This document shows, piece by piece, positions 1 through 6,524 of a DNA stretch of 6,630 nucleotides (the first letter of the stretch is position 1; every line of letters starts with the position of its first letter). The notes beneath the pieces were generated by a model. The model was not told where the DNA came from, searched no databases, and was given only the letters and a program-made list of their open reading frames with translations. The DNA comes from an uncultured Alphaproteobacteria bacterium (GTDB taxonomy: Bacteria; Pseudomonadota; Alphaproteobacteria; Sphingomonadales; Sphingomonadaceae): assembly GCA_903939555.1 (NCBI GenBank), contig CAJAHV010000422.1:1-6630 (forward strand), read 5' to 3'. The position numbers were made by a program, and so were the translations under genes.

Positions 1-13
1 CGCCCAAATGCAG

Positions 14-35
14 ACGTTAGGCTACCGACTAACGT
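14..35. repeat. inverted repeat downstream of czcA
   Basis: ACGTTAG (14-20) and CTAACGT (29-35) are exact reverse complements with an 8-base loop. No T tract follows in either direction, so it is not a classical terminator. It directly abuts a second, larger inverted repeat. Confidence 0.5.
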
Positions 36-75
36 ATCCTTACAGCCGCCACTGATGTGGCCAGTGGCAAGGATA
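35..75. repeat. two-tier inverted repeat downstream of czcA
   Basis: The inner arms GCCACTG (48-54) / CAGTGGC (62-68) enclose a 7-base loop. The outer arms TATCCTT (35-41) / AAGGATA (69-75) continue the pairing directly on the right side, leaving a 6-base bulge (42-47) on the left. All 14 pairs are perfect. It lies about 65 bases beyond the czcA stop. Without a T run it could be a 3' stabilising structure for the operon transcript, a Rho-dependent end, or a protein binding site. Confidence 0.55.
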
Positions 76-138
76 GCCCTCTGCGTGAATAACATCTCAA
101 TTTAGAAACTGATTATGCCTGCAAACTCTCTTCGTTTC

Positions 139-3100
139 TTACACCAGATTTGCAGTTTGCATGGTTGCCGGTTCGCCCACCGATCTTTTTTCACGACCGT
201 GGATTAGCCGGTAGAGCGCAGGCAGCACGATCAGTGTCAGAATCGTCGAAGAGATAATCCCGCCAATCACGACGCTGGCTAGCGGTCGTTGCACTTCTGA
301 CCCTGCGCCTACATTGAGCGCCATCGGGACGAAGCCCAATGAAGCGACTAATGCTGTCATCAAAACCGGACGCAGCCGTGTCAGCGCGCCTTCACGGATT
401 GCAGCATCAAGATCCATCCCGCGTTCCCGCAAATCCTTAATAAATGACAGCATGACAACGCCATTCAACACAGCAACGCCAGACAGTGCAATAAACCCGA
501 CGCCTGCGGAGATCGACATCGGAATGTCGCGTAGCGCCAAAGCTGCAACGCCGCCGGTGAGTGCGAGCGGAACGCCCGAGAATACGGTGGCAGCGTCTTT
601 GGCTGAGCCGAACAGCGTGAACAGCAACCCGAAAATCAAAAGCAATGCGAGCGGCACGACAATCTGGAGCCGCGTAGCCGCCGACTGCAATTGTTCAAAC
701 GTCCCGCCATATTCGACATAATACCCCTCGGGGAGTGTTACCTCGGCGTCAATCTTGGTCCGCAGCTCAGCGATGAACGATCCCAAATCGCGGCCTCTTA
801 CGTTTGCAGTGATAACTGCGCGGCGTTTGCCATTTTCGCGGCTGATCTGGTTAGGGCCGACCGAAAGCTCTATGTCGGCGACTTGCCCGAGCGGCACGAA
901 ACCCGCCGCGCCGTTGCCGCCAATGGGGATTGGCAGACTGCCAAGCGCATCGACGTTGGTGCGTAGCTCTTCAGGAAGCCGGACGACGACATCGAAGCGT
1001 CGGTCGCTCTCGAATACTTGTCCCGCCGCACGTCCGCCGGTTGCGGTCGCGACTGCGTCCTGCACGTCGCTCATGTTGATGCTATAGCGTGCGAGCATGT
1101 CACGTTTGGGGGTCACGGCAAGTACGGGCAGGCCCGTCACTTGCTCGATCTTGACATCCTCGGCACCGGAAACCGAAGCGACGACTTCTTCCACCGCGCC
1201 GCCGCTTTCGAGCAACTGGTCCAGGTCGTCGCCGAACAGCTTGACCGCAACGTCGGAACGGACGCCTGCAATCAGCTCGTTCATCCGCATTTGCACCGGC
1301 TGGGTGAACTCATAATTGTTGCCGGGGATTTCCGAGACAGCTTTGTTCAGTTCAGCGACAAGCTGCTCACGCGGTTTGCGCGGATCAGGCCAGTCTTTGC
1401 GGTCTTTCAGCATGATAAAGTTATCCGCAACCGAAGGCGGCATCGGATCGGTTGCAACATCGGCTGTGCCGATCTTGGCAAACACCCGTTCAACCTCTGG
1501 AAATTTGCGGATGCGTTCTTCGAGCGCACGTTGCATGTCAATCGCTTGGCTAAGGCTCGTGCCGGGAATGCGTAGCGCGTGCATCGCAATATCGCCTTCG
1601 TCGAGATTGGGAATGAACTCCGAACCTAATCGGGTGGCGCCTACGCCCGCAAGCAAGACAAGCGCCACAGCGCCGCCGATAATCAGCTTGCCTCGCTTCA
1701 TAGTGGCATCGAGCAACGGGGCATATTGGCGATTGAGCCAACTCATCACACGGTTTTCTTTTTCCTCAACGCGGCCCGTCACCAACTGCGCGATAGCGGC
1801 GGGAACGAGGGTCAGCGCGAGAAGCAACGCTGCGGTCAGTGCCATGACGACCGTGATCGCCATCGGATGGAAGGTTTTGCCTTCGATTCCCGTTAGTGCA
1901 AAGATCGGCAGATAGACGACAGTGATGATGATAACGCCGAAAATGCTTGGCTTCATCACCTCGGTACTAGCGCTTGCGACCAACCCAAAGCGTTCATCGC
2001 GGTCCAGCAAGCGGCCAAGCCGATGCTGCGCCTCGCCCAAGCGGCGTAAGCAATTCTCGACAATGATGACTGCGCCATCGACAATCAAACCGAAGTCCAG
2101 TGCTCCCAGACTCATCAAATTTGCCGAGGTCCGCGTCTGCACCATGCCGGTCAGCGTCATCAGCATAGCAACAGGGATAACCGCCGCCGTGATAAGGGCA
2201 GCGCGGATATTCCCTAAAAGAAGGAACAGCACGACAACAACGAGTAACGCACCTTCGGCGAGGTTTTTCTCAACTGTCGCAATGGTACGGTCGACCAATT
2301 CGGTGCGGTCGTAGAGCGGGTGCGCGACTACGCCCGCTGGTAGCGATTTTGTCGCCTGTTTGAGTCGCTCGGCTGCGGCTTGCGCCACCACACGCGGATT
2401 TTCACCAGTGAGCATGAATATCGTGCCAAGCACGATCTCACGGCCATTTTCGGTCGCCGCTCCTGTGCGTAGCTCGGAGCCGATAACGACCTCGGCGACA
2501 TCGCCGATGCGGATCGGGACACCGCCGCGCGTCGCAACTATGATCTGCGACAAATCAGCTTCGTCCTTTGCCTGACCCGGCACTCGGATCAGTATCTGTT
2601 CGCCTGCACGCTCGACGTAGCCTGCACCCTTGTTGGCGTTGTTGGCTTCCAGCGCCTCGACAATATCCGTCAGCGATAATTTGAGTGAAGCGAGCTGCTG
2701 CGGGTTGGGTGTCACATGATATTGGCGCGCATAGCCGCCGATGGTGTTGACCTCGGCAACCCCGGGGATTGTCCGCATCTGCGGCCGCACAACCCAATCG
2801 GAAAGCGTGCGTAAATCGCTTGGGGTATATTCTGAACCATCGGGTTTGCGCGCGCCGGGCTTCGGCTCGACGGCATACATGAAAATCTCACCAAGGCCTG
2901 TTGCAAGAGGACCAAGCTGCGGCTCAATCCCCGGCGGTAGTTGCGACTTCGCCGACTGGATCCGCTCATTGACGAGCTGGCGCGCGAAGTAGGTGTCGGT
3001 GCCGTCTTCGAATACGACAGTTACTTGACTCAATCCGTAGCGTGAGATTGATCGCGTATAGGCAAGTTTCGGGATACCAGAGATTGCGGTTTCGATGGGA

Positions 3101-3300
3101 AAGGTAATGCGCTGTTCGGCTTCGAGCGGTGAAAAGCCCTCCGCCTCGGTGTTGATCTGCACCTGAACATTGGTGATGTCCGGTACAGCGTCGATAGGGA
3201 GCTTGGTCGCGCTATAGACGCCGAGCGCGCAAAGCAGCGCGACGACAGCAAGCACGAACCAGCGCTGGCGGATGGAAAAGCCGATGATACGGGCAAGCAT
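139..3300 (-). CDS. czcA: CzcA/CusA-family heavy-metal efflux RND pump, inner-membrane subunit
   Basis: Proton-driven inner-membrane pump that moves metal ions into the tripartite efflux channel. At 1053 residues it is full length for the heavy-metal RND family (usually about 1040-1070). Visible layout: TM1 about 12-32, a first large periplasmic loop to about 345, TM2-TM6 about 348-503, TM7 about 537-556, a second periplasmic loop to about 875, and TM8-TM12 about 878-1030. TM4 carries DFGLIVDGAVIIVEN (402-416). This is the divalent-cation form of the motif, and D402, D408 and E415 fall at the same numbers as the essential acidic residues known in Cupriavidus metallidurans CzcA. ATDPMPP (616-622) in the second loop is also CzcA-like. 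The ATG at 3300 has a GGGGAT ribosome binding site 7 bases upstream and lies 15 bases after the czcB stop. Zn/Cd/Co or Ni is inferred rather than Cu/Ag; the exact ion cannot be read from the sequence. No truncation or frameshift is seen. Confidence 0.96.
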   Translation of the reverse strand: MLARIIGFSIRQRWFVLAVVALLCALGVYSATKLPIDAVPDITNVQVQINTEAEGFSPLEAEQRITFPIETAISGIPKLAYTRSISRYGLSQVTVVFEDGTDTYFARQLVNERIQSAKSQLPPGIEPQLGPLATGLGEIFMYAVEPKPGARKPDGSEYTPSDLRTLSDWVVRPQMRTIPGVAEVNTIGGYARQYHVTPNPQQLASLKLSLTDIVEALEANNANKGAGYVERAGEQILIRVPGQAKDEADLSQIIVATRGGVPIRIGDVAEVVIGSELRTGAATENGREIVLGTIFMLTGENPRVVAQAAAERLKQATKSLPAGVVAHPLYDRTELVDRTIATVEKNLAEGALLVVVVLFLLLGNIRAALITAAVIPVAMLMTLTGMVQTRTSANLMSLGALDFGLIVDGAVIIVENCLRRLGEAQHRLGRLLDRDERFGLVASASTEVMKPSIFGVIIITVVYLPIFALTGIEGKTFHPMAITVVMALTAALLLALTLVPAAIAQLVTGRVEEKENRVMSWLNRQYAPLLDATMKRGKLIIGGAVALVLLAGVGATRLGSEFIPNLDEGDIAMHALRIPGTSLSQAIDMQRALEERIRKFPEVERVFAKIGTADVATDPMPPSVADNFIMLKDRKDWPDPRKPREQLVAELNKAVSEIPGNNYEFTQPVQMRMNELIAGVRSDVAVKLFGDDLDQLLESGGAVEEVVASVSGAEDVKIEQVTGLPVLAVTPKRDMLARYSINMSDVQDAVATATGGRAAGQVFESDRRFDVVVRLPEELRTNVDALGSLPIPIGGNGAAGFVPLGQVADIELSVGPNQISRENGKRRAVITANVRGRDLGSFIAELRTKIDAEVTLPEGYYVEYGGTFEQLQSAATRLQIVVPLALLLIFGLLFTLFGSAKDAATVFSGVPLALTGGVAALALRDIPMSISAGVGFIALSGVAVLNGVVMLSFIKDLRERGMDLDAAIREGALTRLRPVLMTALVASLGFVPMALNVGAGSEVQRPLASVVIGGIISSTILTLIVLPALYRLIHGREKRSVGEPATMQTANLV

Positions 3301-3315
3301 GTCAGTTATCCCCGA

Positions 3316-4554
3316 TCAATGGTCATGGCTCGCGCCCGACTTTTCGATGTCGGCGCGAATGAGAAAGGCTCCCTTAGCGGCATAAGGCGTACCGGGCTTG
3401 ATGCCCGAAAGCACCTCGGTCCATTCAGGCGACTTCCGCCCGAGTTCCAGCATGCGGACCTCGTAATCCTGTCCATAATTGGCAAAGACCACCGTGAAGT
3501 CGCGGAAGCGTTGCAAGGCTTCGGTGCGTACCGCCAACGGCACCTTAACCGCGTTGATCGTCACACGACCACGAAGCGCCATACCGGGACGCAACCGCCC
3601 ACCTCGATTGGGGACCGACGCCCGCATAAGCGCCGTGCCTGCTTCGGCATTGCCGTCGGGCAGATATTGGCCGAGACGTGCCGCCGCGATTGCCGTGCCT
3701 TCCATCGTATCGATCTGCACCGCCATGCCGGGCTGGATCGCGCCCAAATCCTTAGGGAAAATATTGAACACGACCGTCGTCTGCGCAGGGTCAGTAATGA
3801 CGTAGAGTGCGCGGTCAAAGGTCACATCGCCGGGGTTGCCATTGCGTTCGGCAACGACGCCGCTCACCGTCGAATAGACCGGATAGACCTGCAAGGACTC
3901 GCTCGACTCGATACGCGCGAGCAACTGGCCCCGCTTCACAGTGTCGCCGACCTGTTTTGTGACCGAGACAATCCGACCCGGAAACTGTCCGCGTATCTCC
4001 GACCGTGCGGTCGTCGCCAACTGGACTGTCCCATATAGCTCGCGCGTCTCACCGATCGTCGCAGGGCCGACAGTCTCAATCTCGATGCCACCGGCCTTGG
4101 CGGCATCAGCCGTAATCCGTGTGCGGCCTTCGGGGCTCGCATAACGCCAGACATGGCGTTTGCCGCCTTCGACCGCGACAACCTCGACATCGAAGCTGTG
4201 GGGTTCCTCGACCACGCCTTGGCCTGTCAGATAGTCCTTCTCGGCCTTGAACGGGAACGTATTGACCTCACCGCCCAGCCGCTTGAGCGTCACTGTCAAT
4301 TGCACGGTCTTGGCATCGACTGGTTTGCCGTCCTTTGTCGGATAAACCCGGAACTGCGGCGGCACACCGTCCTCGAAGATGGTTATTTCAACCGCGAAGT
4401 CGCCATCTTTCAAAAGTCGGCCGTTGTGCGGCCCTTTCGCTGGTTCGCCTTCCTCGCCATGCTCCTCGGCGGGTTCGCTGCTGCTGTTACAGGCTGCCAA
4501 AGGTGCGATGATAAAAAGCGCTACGGCAAGCCGGGTGATGATTGTCTTTTTCAT
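3316..4554 (-). CDS. czcB: CzcB-like periplasmic adaptor lipoprotein of the RND efflux system
   Basis: Membrane-fusion (adaptor) subunit linking the CzcA pump to the CzcC channel, 412 residues. It starts with a lipoprotein signal: a KK-containing n-region, a hydrophobic core, and lipobox LAAC (19-22), so C22 would be lipidated. An acidic stretch with His follows (27-43), then a beta-rich N-terminal domain (about 41-143; GPHNGRLL, then EDGVPPQFRV), probably metal-binding. The biotinyl-lipoyl-like halves are about 186-218 and 225-255, the beta-barrel about 256-335, and the membrane-proximal part about 336-403. The tail ends in HDH. Only about ten residues (217-226) lie between the two lipoyl halves, so the coiled-coil hairpin usual in adaptors appears absent. 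The start is fixed by a 4-base ATGA overlap with the czcC stop and a GGGGGA ribosome binding site 7 bases upstream, which implies translational coupling. The function is secure as an adaptor; the exact metal is not. Confidence 0.93.
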   Translation of the reverse strand: MKKTIITRLAVALFIIAPLAACNSSSEPAEEHGEEGEPAKGPHNGRLLKDGDFAVEITIFEDGVPPQFRVYPTKDGKPVDAKTVQLTVTLKRLGGEVNTFPFKAEKDYLTGQGVVEEPHSFDVEVVAVEGGKRHVWRYASPEGRTRITADAAKAGGIEIETVGPATIGETRELYGTVQLATTARSEIRGQFPGRIVSVTKQVGDTVKRGQLLARIESSESLQVYPVYSTVSGVVAERNGNPGDVTFDRALYVITDPAQTTVVFNIFPKDLGAIQPGMAVQIDTMEGTAIAAARLGQYLPDGNAEAGTALMRASVPNRGGRLRPGMALRGRVTINAVKVPLAVRTEALQRFRDFTVVFANYGQDYEVRMLELGRKSPEWTEVLSGIKPGTPYAAKGAFLIRADIEKSGASHDH

Positions 4555-5789
4555 GGATTAGTCCCCCTGTCGGCAGCGGCGTCAAAGCGTCCGGTCAGCC
4601 GGTCTATTTCTGTTTGAAGATCACGGGTGCGAATAACGGCATCGAGCCATTCAGCCTGCGCCTCCACAATGGCATCAGCGGCACCCTGCATATCGCGGAA
4701 CGTGAAGCCGCCGCGCGCATAGCCATCGCGCACTTGGCGGAGTGCCTTGGTCGTCTGCGGGTAAACCTCGCGGACGATGGCATCCGCACGCGCACGCGCA
4801 GCGTCGGCTTCCGCCCCAAGACTGGCCAGACGGCGTAGCCGGTCAAGCCGCTCAGCCTCGGCAGTCAGTTCGATGCGCAGTTTTTCGGCCTGCGCCTTGG
4901 CGATATTGCCCTGATTGCGGTCGAAGCGTCCCAAAGGAATCGTAACACCCGCAACCAGTGCCACATCATTGGTCCCGCGCAGGAATCGCGCCCCTCCATT
5001 GACAGTGTAATCCGGTCGCGCCCGCGTCTGTTCCACTGCCACTGCTGCCGACGCCCTCGCGACCTCGGACTGCGCAAGTTCCTCATCGGCAGTCGCAAGT
5101 TCACGCGCTGCTGGAATACCCGCTAAAACGTCACCGACCGTTTCGACATCCTCAGGCCGACCGTTCCAATACGCGGCAAGCGCCGCGCGCGCTCCCTGCT
5201 GGCGCGCCTGTGCCTCGGTCAGATTAAGCCGCGCTTGCGTTACCCGTGCCGATGCGCTCGTCTCGACGAACAGGGGGTCTTTATATCCGCGCACACGCCG
5301 CAAAGCCTCGCGCTGCATCTCGACTTCGACACCCAGCCGAGTTTCCGCGATCTCGACGACATAACCGGCGATCACAACGTCGAGAAACGCACGCTGGACA
5401 GCGCTGACAAGTTCAAGCCGCACTACCCGCAACGTTGCTTCGGCAACACCGATGTCGCGTTCTGAATAGGCGACACGCGCGTCACGTTTGCCGCCGCGCT
5501 CGATCGTCTGGCTGTAGGTTCCAGTGATCTCGGCTTGGCCGAACACATTATAAGGTCCGCTGCCGACTAGGTTTTCGCCTTCGACGGTTATAGTTGGGTT
5601 GGGCCGGACGCCCGCTTGAACACGTCCAGCTTGTGCAGCGGCTATCTCAGCCGCGCTAGCGCGGATCGATGGTGCGGCGTCGATGGCCTTGGCTATGGCC
5701 TCATCCAGCGTGATCGGCTTCGCAACGGCAGCCGTAGACGGAAAGGCCAGCGCCGCCGCTAACAAGGCGGTGCGCAATTTGGGGAACAT
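4551..5789 (-). CDS. czcC: CzcC-like outer-membrane channel protein (TolC/OEP family)
   Basis: Outer-membrane efflux channel that should form the trimeric exit duct of the CzcCBA complex. It has 412 residues, normal for CzcC (about 400-430). A cleavable signal peptide is visible: a Lys/Arg n-region, an Ala/Leu-rich core and a likely AVA cut at 23/24. No lipobox Cys is seen, so unlike many outer-membrane factors it is probably not a lipoprotein. Two outer-membrane efflux repeats follow, about 26-205 and 230-400, both largely long Ala/Arg/Glu-rich helices. Family landmarks include RPNPTI (62-67) before the first beta strands, ERGGKRDAR (97-105), and PLGRFDRNQGNI (285-296) after the second strand region. 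The ATG at 5789 has a good CAGGAG site 7 bases upstream. The gene follows the His-rich gene after 66 bases that contain a GC-rich hairpin, and overlaps czcB by four bases. Confidence 0.94.
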   Translation of the reverse strand: MFPKLRTALLAAALAFPSTAAVAKPITLDEAIAKAIDAAPSIRASAAEIAAAQAGRVQAGVRPNPTITVEGENLVGSGPYNVFGQAEITGTYSQTIERGGKRDARVAYSERDIGVAEATLRVVRLELVSAVQRAFLDVVIAGYVVEIAETRLGVEVEMQREALRRVRGYKDPLFVETSASARVTQARLNLTEAQARQQGARAALAAYWNGRPEDVETVGDVLAGIPAARELATADEELAQSEVARASAAVAVEQTRARPDYTVNGGARFLRGTNDVALVAGVTIPLGRFDRNQGNIAKAQAEKLRIELTAEAERLDRLRRLASLGAEADAARARADAIVREVYPQTTKALRQVRDGYARGGFTFRDMQGAADAIVEAQAEWLDAVIRTRDLQTEIDRLTGRFDAAADRGTNP

Positions 5790-5820
5790 ATTAAAACTCC
5801 TGAACCGAATGACACGTTAA

Positions 5821-5844
5821 AGGGCCGGGCGCGAGGCCGGCCCT
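5821..5844 (-). terminator. GC-rich hairpin between the His-rich gene and czcC, possible attenuator
   Basis: Perfect 8-base arms AGGGCCGG / CCGGCCCT with an 8-base loop. In the minus-strand transcript the stem is followed by TTAACG, so only three T in all (one is the last stem base). That is too short a tract for a strong intrinsic terminator. It begins 11 bases after the His-rich stop and ends about 18 bases before the czcC ribosome binding site. It could act as a leaky terminator, a processing or stability element, or a structure coupling czcC output to the first gene. No separate promoter for czcC fits in the remaining bases. Confidence 0.5.
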
Positions 5845-5855
5845 AACGGCGCGGT

Positions 5856-6242
5856 TCAGGCAGAGGGTGGTTCGGTGGGTGGTGCCTGACTAAAAGAGGT
5901 CAGCGGGTTGGCACGGTGGAACGACAAGAGCGCCTTTGCGGAGGTTGTAGCGGGCGCAAGGTTAGCCGTGCGCGCGTCGAGCGCGGTCGGGCAATGATGA
6001 TGGTGCAGACTGTCGCCCGCGCCGTCATGCGAAGGCGCTTCGTCCCCGTGATCGTCGGCCATCGCGTCATGACTAATGCTCACGCCACGTTCTGTATGAT
6101 GGGTTCCCGGTTCTTCATGTGCAATTACAGGCGCATGAAACGTGCTCGCGACAAAAGCGACAACAAGAATCAAGCGGGCGAGTAGATGAGACACAGCTTT
6201 TCGCTTAGTCGTGCCTCGCAATTTGGTCAAATGGTTCGTCAT
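5856..6242 (-). CDS. small His-rich exported protein preceding czcCBA (CzcI/CopL-like), hypothetical
   Basis: A 128-residue protein, first gene of the minus-strand unit. The start is taken as the ATG at 6242, because AGGAAG lies 6 bases upstream. An in-frame ATG ten codons earlier (6272) has only pyrimidines in the matching place. The N-terminus is basic (KLRGTTKRK), followed by a hydrophobic core (about 18-35) and a probable signal-peptidase cut after VIA at 41. The mature part is strongly His/Asp-rich: eleven His, including HHHH directly followed by Cys (80-84), and HTERG, SHDA and DDHGDE segments. It ends in a Pro-rich tail, PPTEPPSA. By composition and position it resembles the small metal-binding proteins found beside czc or cop operons (CzcI, CopL and DUF2946-type), but I recall no exact match. 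A periplasmic metal-binding or buffering role, or a role in regulating the pump, is inferred. The plus-strand frames over this region look like shadows. Confidence 0.72.
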   Translation of the reverse strand: MTNHLTKLRGTTKRKAVSHLLARLILVVAFVASTFHAPVIAHEEPGTHHTERGVSISHDAMADDHGDEAPSHDGAGDSLHHHHCPTALDARTANLAPATTSAKALLSFHRANPLTSFSQAPPTEPPSA

Positions 6243-6248
6243 TTGCAA

Positions 6249-6254
6249 CTTCCT
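6249..6254 (-). promoter_or_regulatory. ribosome binding site deciding the His-rich protein start
   Basis: The minus strand reads AGGAAG here, six bases before the ATG at 6242. The more upstream in-frame ATG at 6272 is preceded by CCTCCTA, which cannot serve as a Shine-Dalgarno site. This favours the shorter 128-residue product. The TTAGGA that includes this site is complementary to a TCCTAA 15 bases upstream in the same transcript, so the site may be partly masked. Confidence 0.65.
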
Positions 6255-6383
6255 AAACTGCCGTCGGAACATTAGGAGGCCGTCCGCTTTGGGAGGATTA
6301 GGCTCGGAAGCAGACAGTCAGCTCGCGGCCCAGAAGCTGCCATGACACCTGATCAAGGGCGACGGCCGATTAGGCTTTCCGCC

Positions 6384-6415
6384 AAAATAGACTGTTCTAA
6401 CTAGAACGCTGGCAA
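6384..6415 (-). promoter_or_regulatory. candidate promoter for the His-rich/czcCBA unit with 20-base spacer
   Basis: On the minus strand TTGCCA (6415-6410) could be a -35 element and TATTTT (6389-6384) a -10 element, separated by 20 bases. The spacer holds a near-centred perfect dyad. Spacers of 19-20 bases with a dyad between the elements are typical of promoters controlled by MerR-family metal sensors. The hexamers are imperfect and no regulator gene is in the window, so this is an inference. If used, the leader before the first start codon would be about 135 bases. Confidence 0.3.
6394..6407. promoter_or_regulatory. perfect dyad GTTCTA-N2-TAGAAC, candidate operator
   Basis: The arms GTTCTA and TAGAAC are exact reverse complements separated by two bases. 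The dyad lies about 150 bases upstream of the first start codon of the efflux unit, within the spacer of the candidate promoter. It is the best operator candidate in the window. It does not match the direct-repeat LexA box of alphaproteobacteria (GTTC-N7-GTTC). The binding protein is unknown. Confidence 0.4.
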
Positions 6416-6497
6416 ACGGTGTTCGACGCCAATGGCTCTTCCCCAGCAAATGTGACTTTTGTGGCGTTTGGGATTGGCGGACCGGCCCCAAAGCGTT

Positions 6498-6524
6498 ACG
6501 GATGATCGTCGCTCATCCGTTTTT
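6498..6524 (+). terminator. intrinsic terminator on the plus strand
   Basis: The 8-base arms ACGGATGA / TCATCCGT enclose a 7-base loop. The second arm ends in T and runs into TTTT, giving a five-T tract: a textbook Rho-independent terminator for transcription towards the right edge. On the minus strand the structure is followed by AACGC, so it is not bidirectional. No large plus-strand gene lies to its left. The stop codon of a short plus-strand frame (6419-6505) falls inside the first arm. Confidence 0.7.

Noticed and set aside
16..22. GTTAGGC resembling an integron attC core site (GTTRRRY)
   Set aside because: No matching partner site at attC spacing lies inside the window, and the motif is short enough to occur by chance. 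The left flank would be needed to judge it.
1018..1915. Overlapping plus-strand open frames of 185 and 199 codons opposite czcA
   Set aside because: Both are antisense to the conserved CzcA reading frame, overlap each other, and have Ser/Arg/Ala-rich composition typical of shadow frames.
3319..4038. Long plus-strand open frame of 239 codons antisense to czcB
   Set aside because: It lies wholly inside the well-supported czcB gene, has no recognisable domain, and is His/Arg/Asp-rich as expected for an antisense shadow of a GC-rich gene.
5863..5884. G-rich run on the plus strand suggesting a two-tier G-quadruplex
   Set aside because: The runs are mostly GG pairs and the tract is explained by Pro codons at the end of the His-rich gene.
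5916..6185. Plus-strand frame of 89 codons opposite the His-rich gene
   Set aside because: It mirrors the GC-rich minus-strand gene. Its Met-rich and Arg-rich stretches arise from antisense His and Ala codons, and the minus frame has a signal peptide and ribosome binding site.
6243..6272. Ten-residue N-terminal extension of the His-rich protein starting at ATG 6272
   Set aside because: The upstream sequence on the minus strand is CCTCCTA with no purine-rich site, whereas the ATG at 6242 has AGGAAG at proper spacing and a cleaner signal-peptide n-region.
6434..6456. GGCTCTTCCCC start resembling an ISL3-type insertion sequence end
   Set aside because: No matching inverted end, target duplication or transposase frame is visible up to the window edge. 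The resemblance is only to the first several bases.
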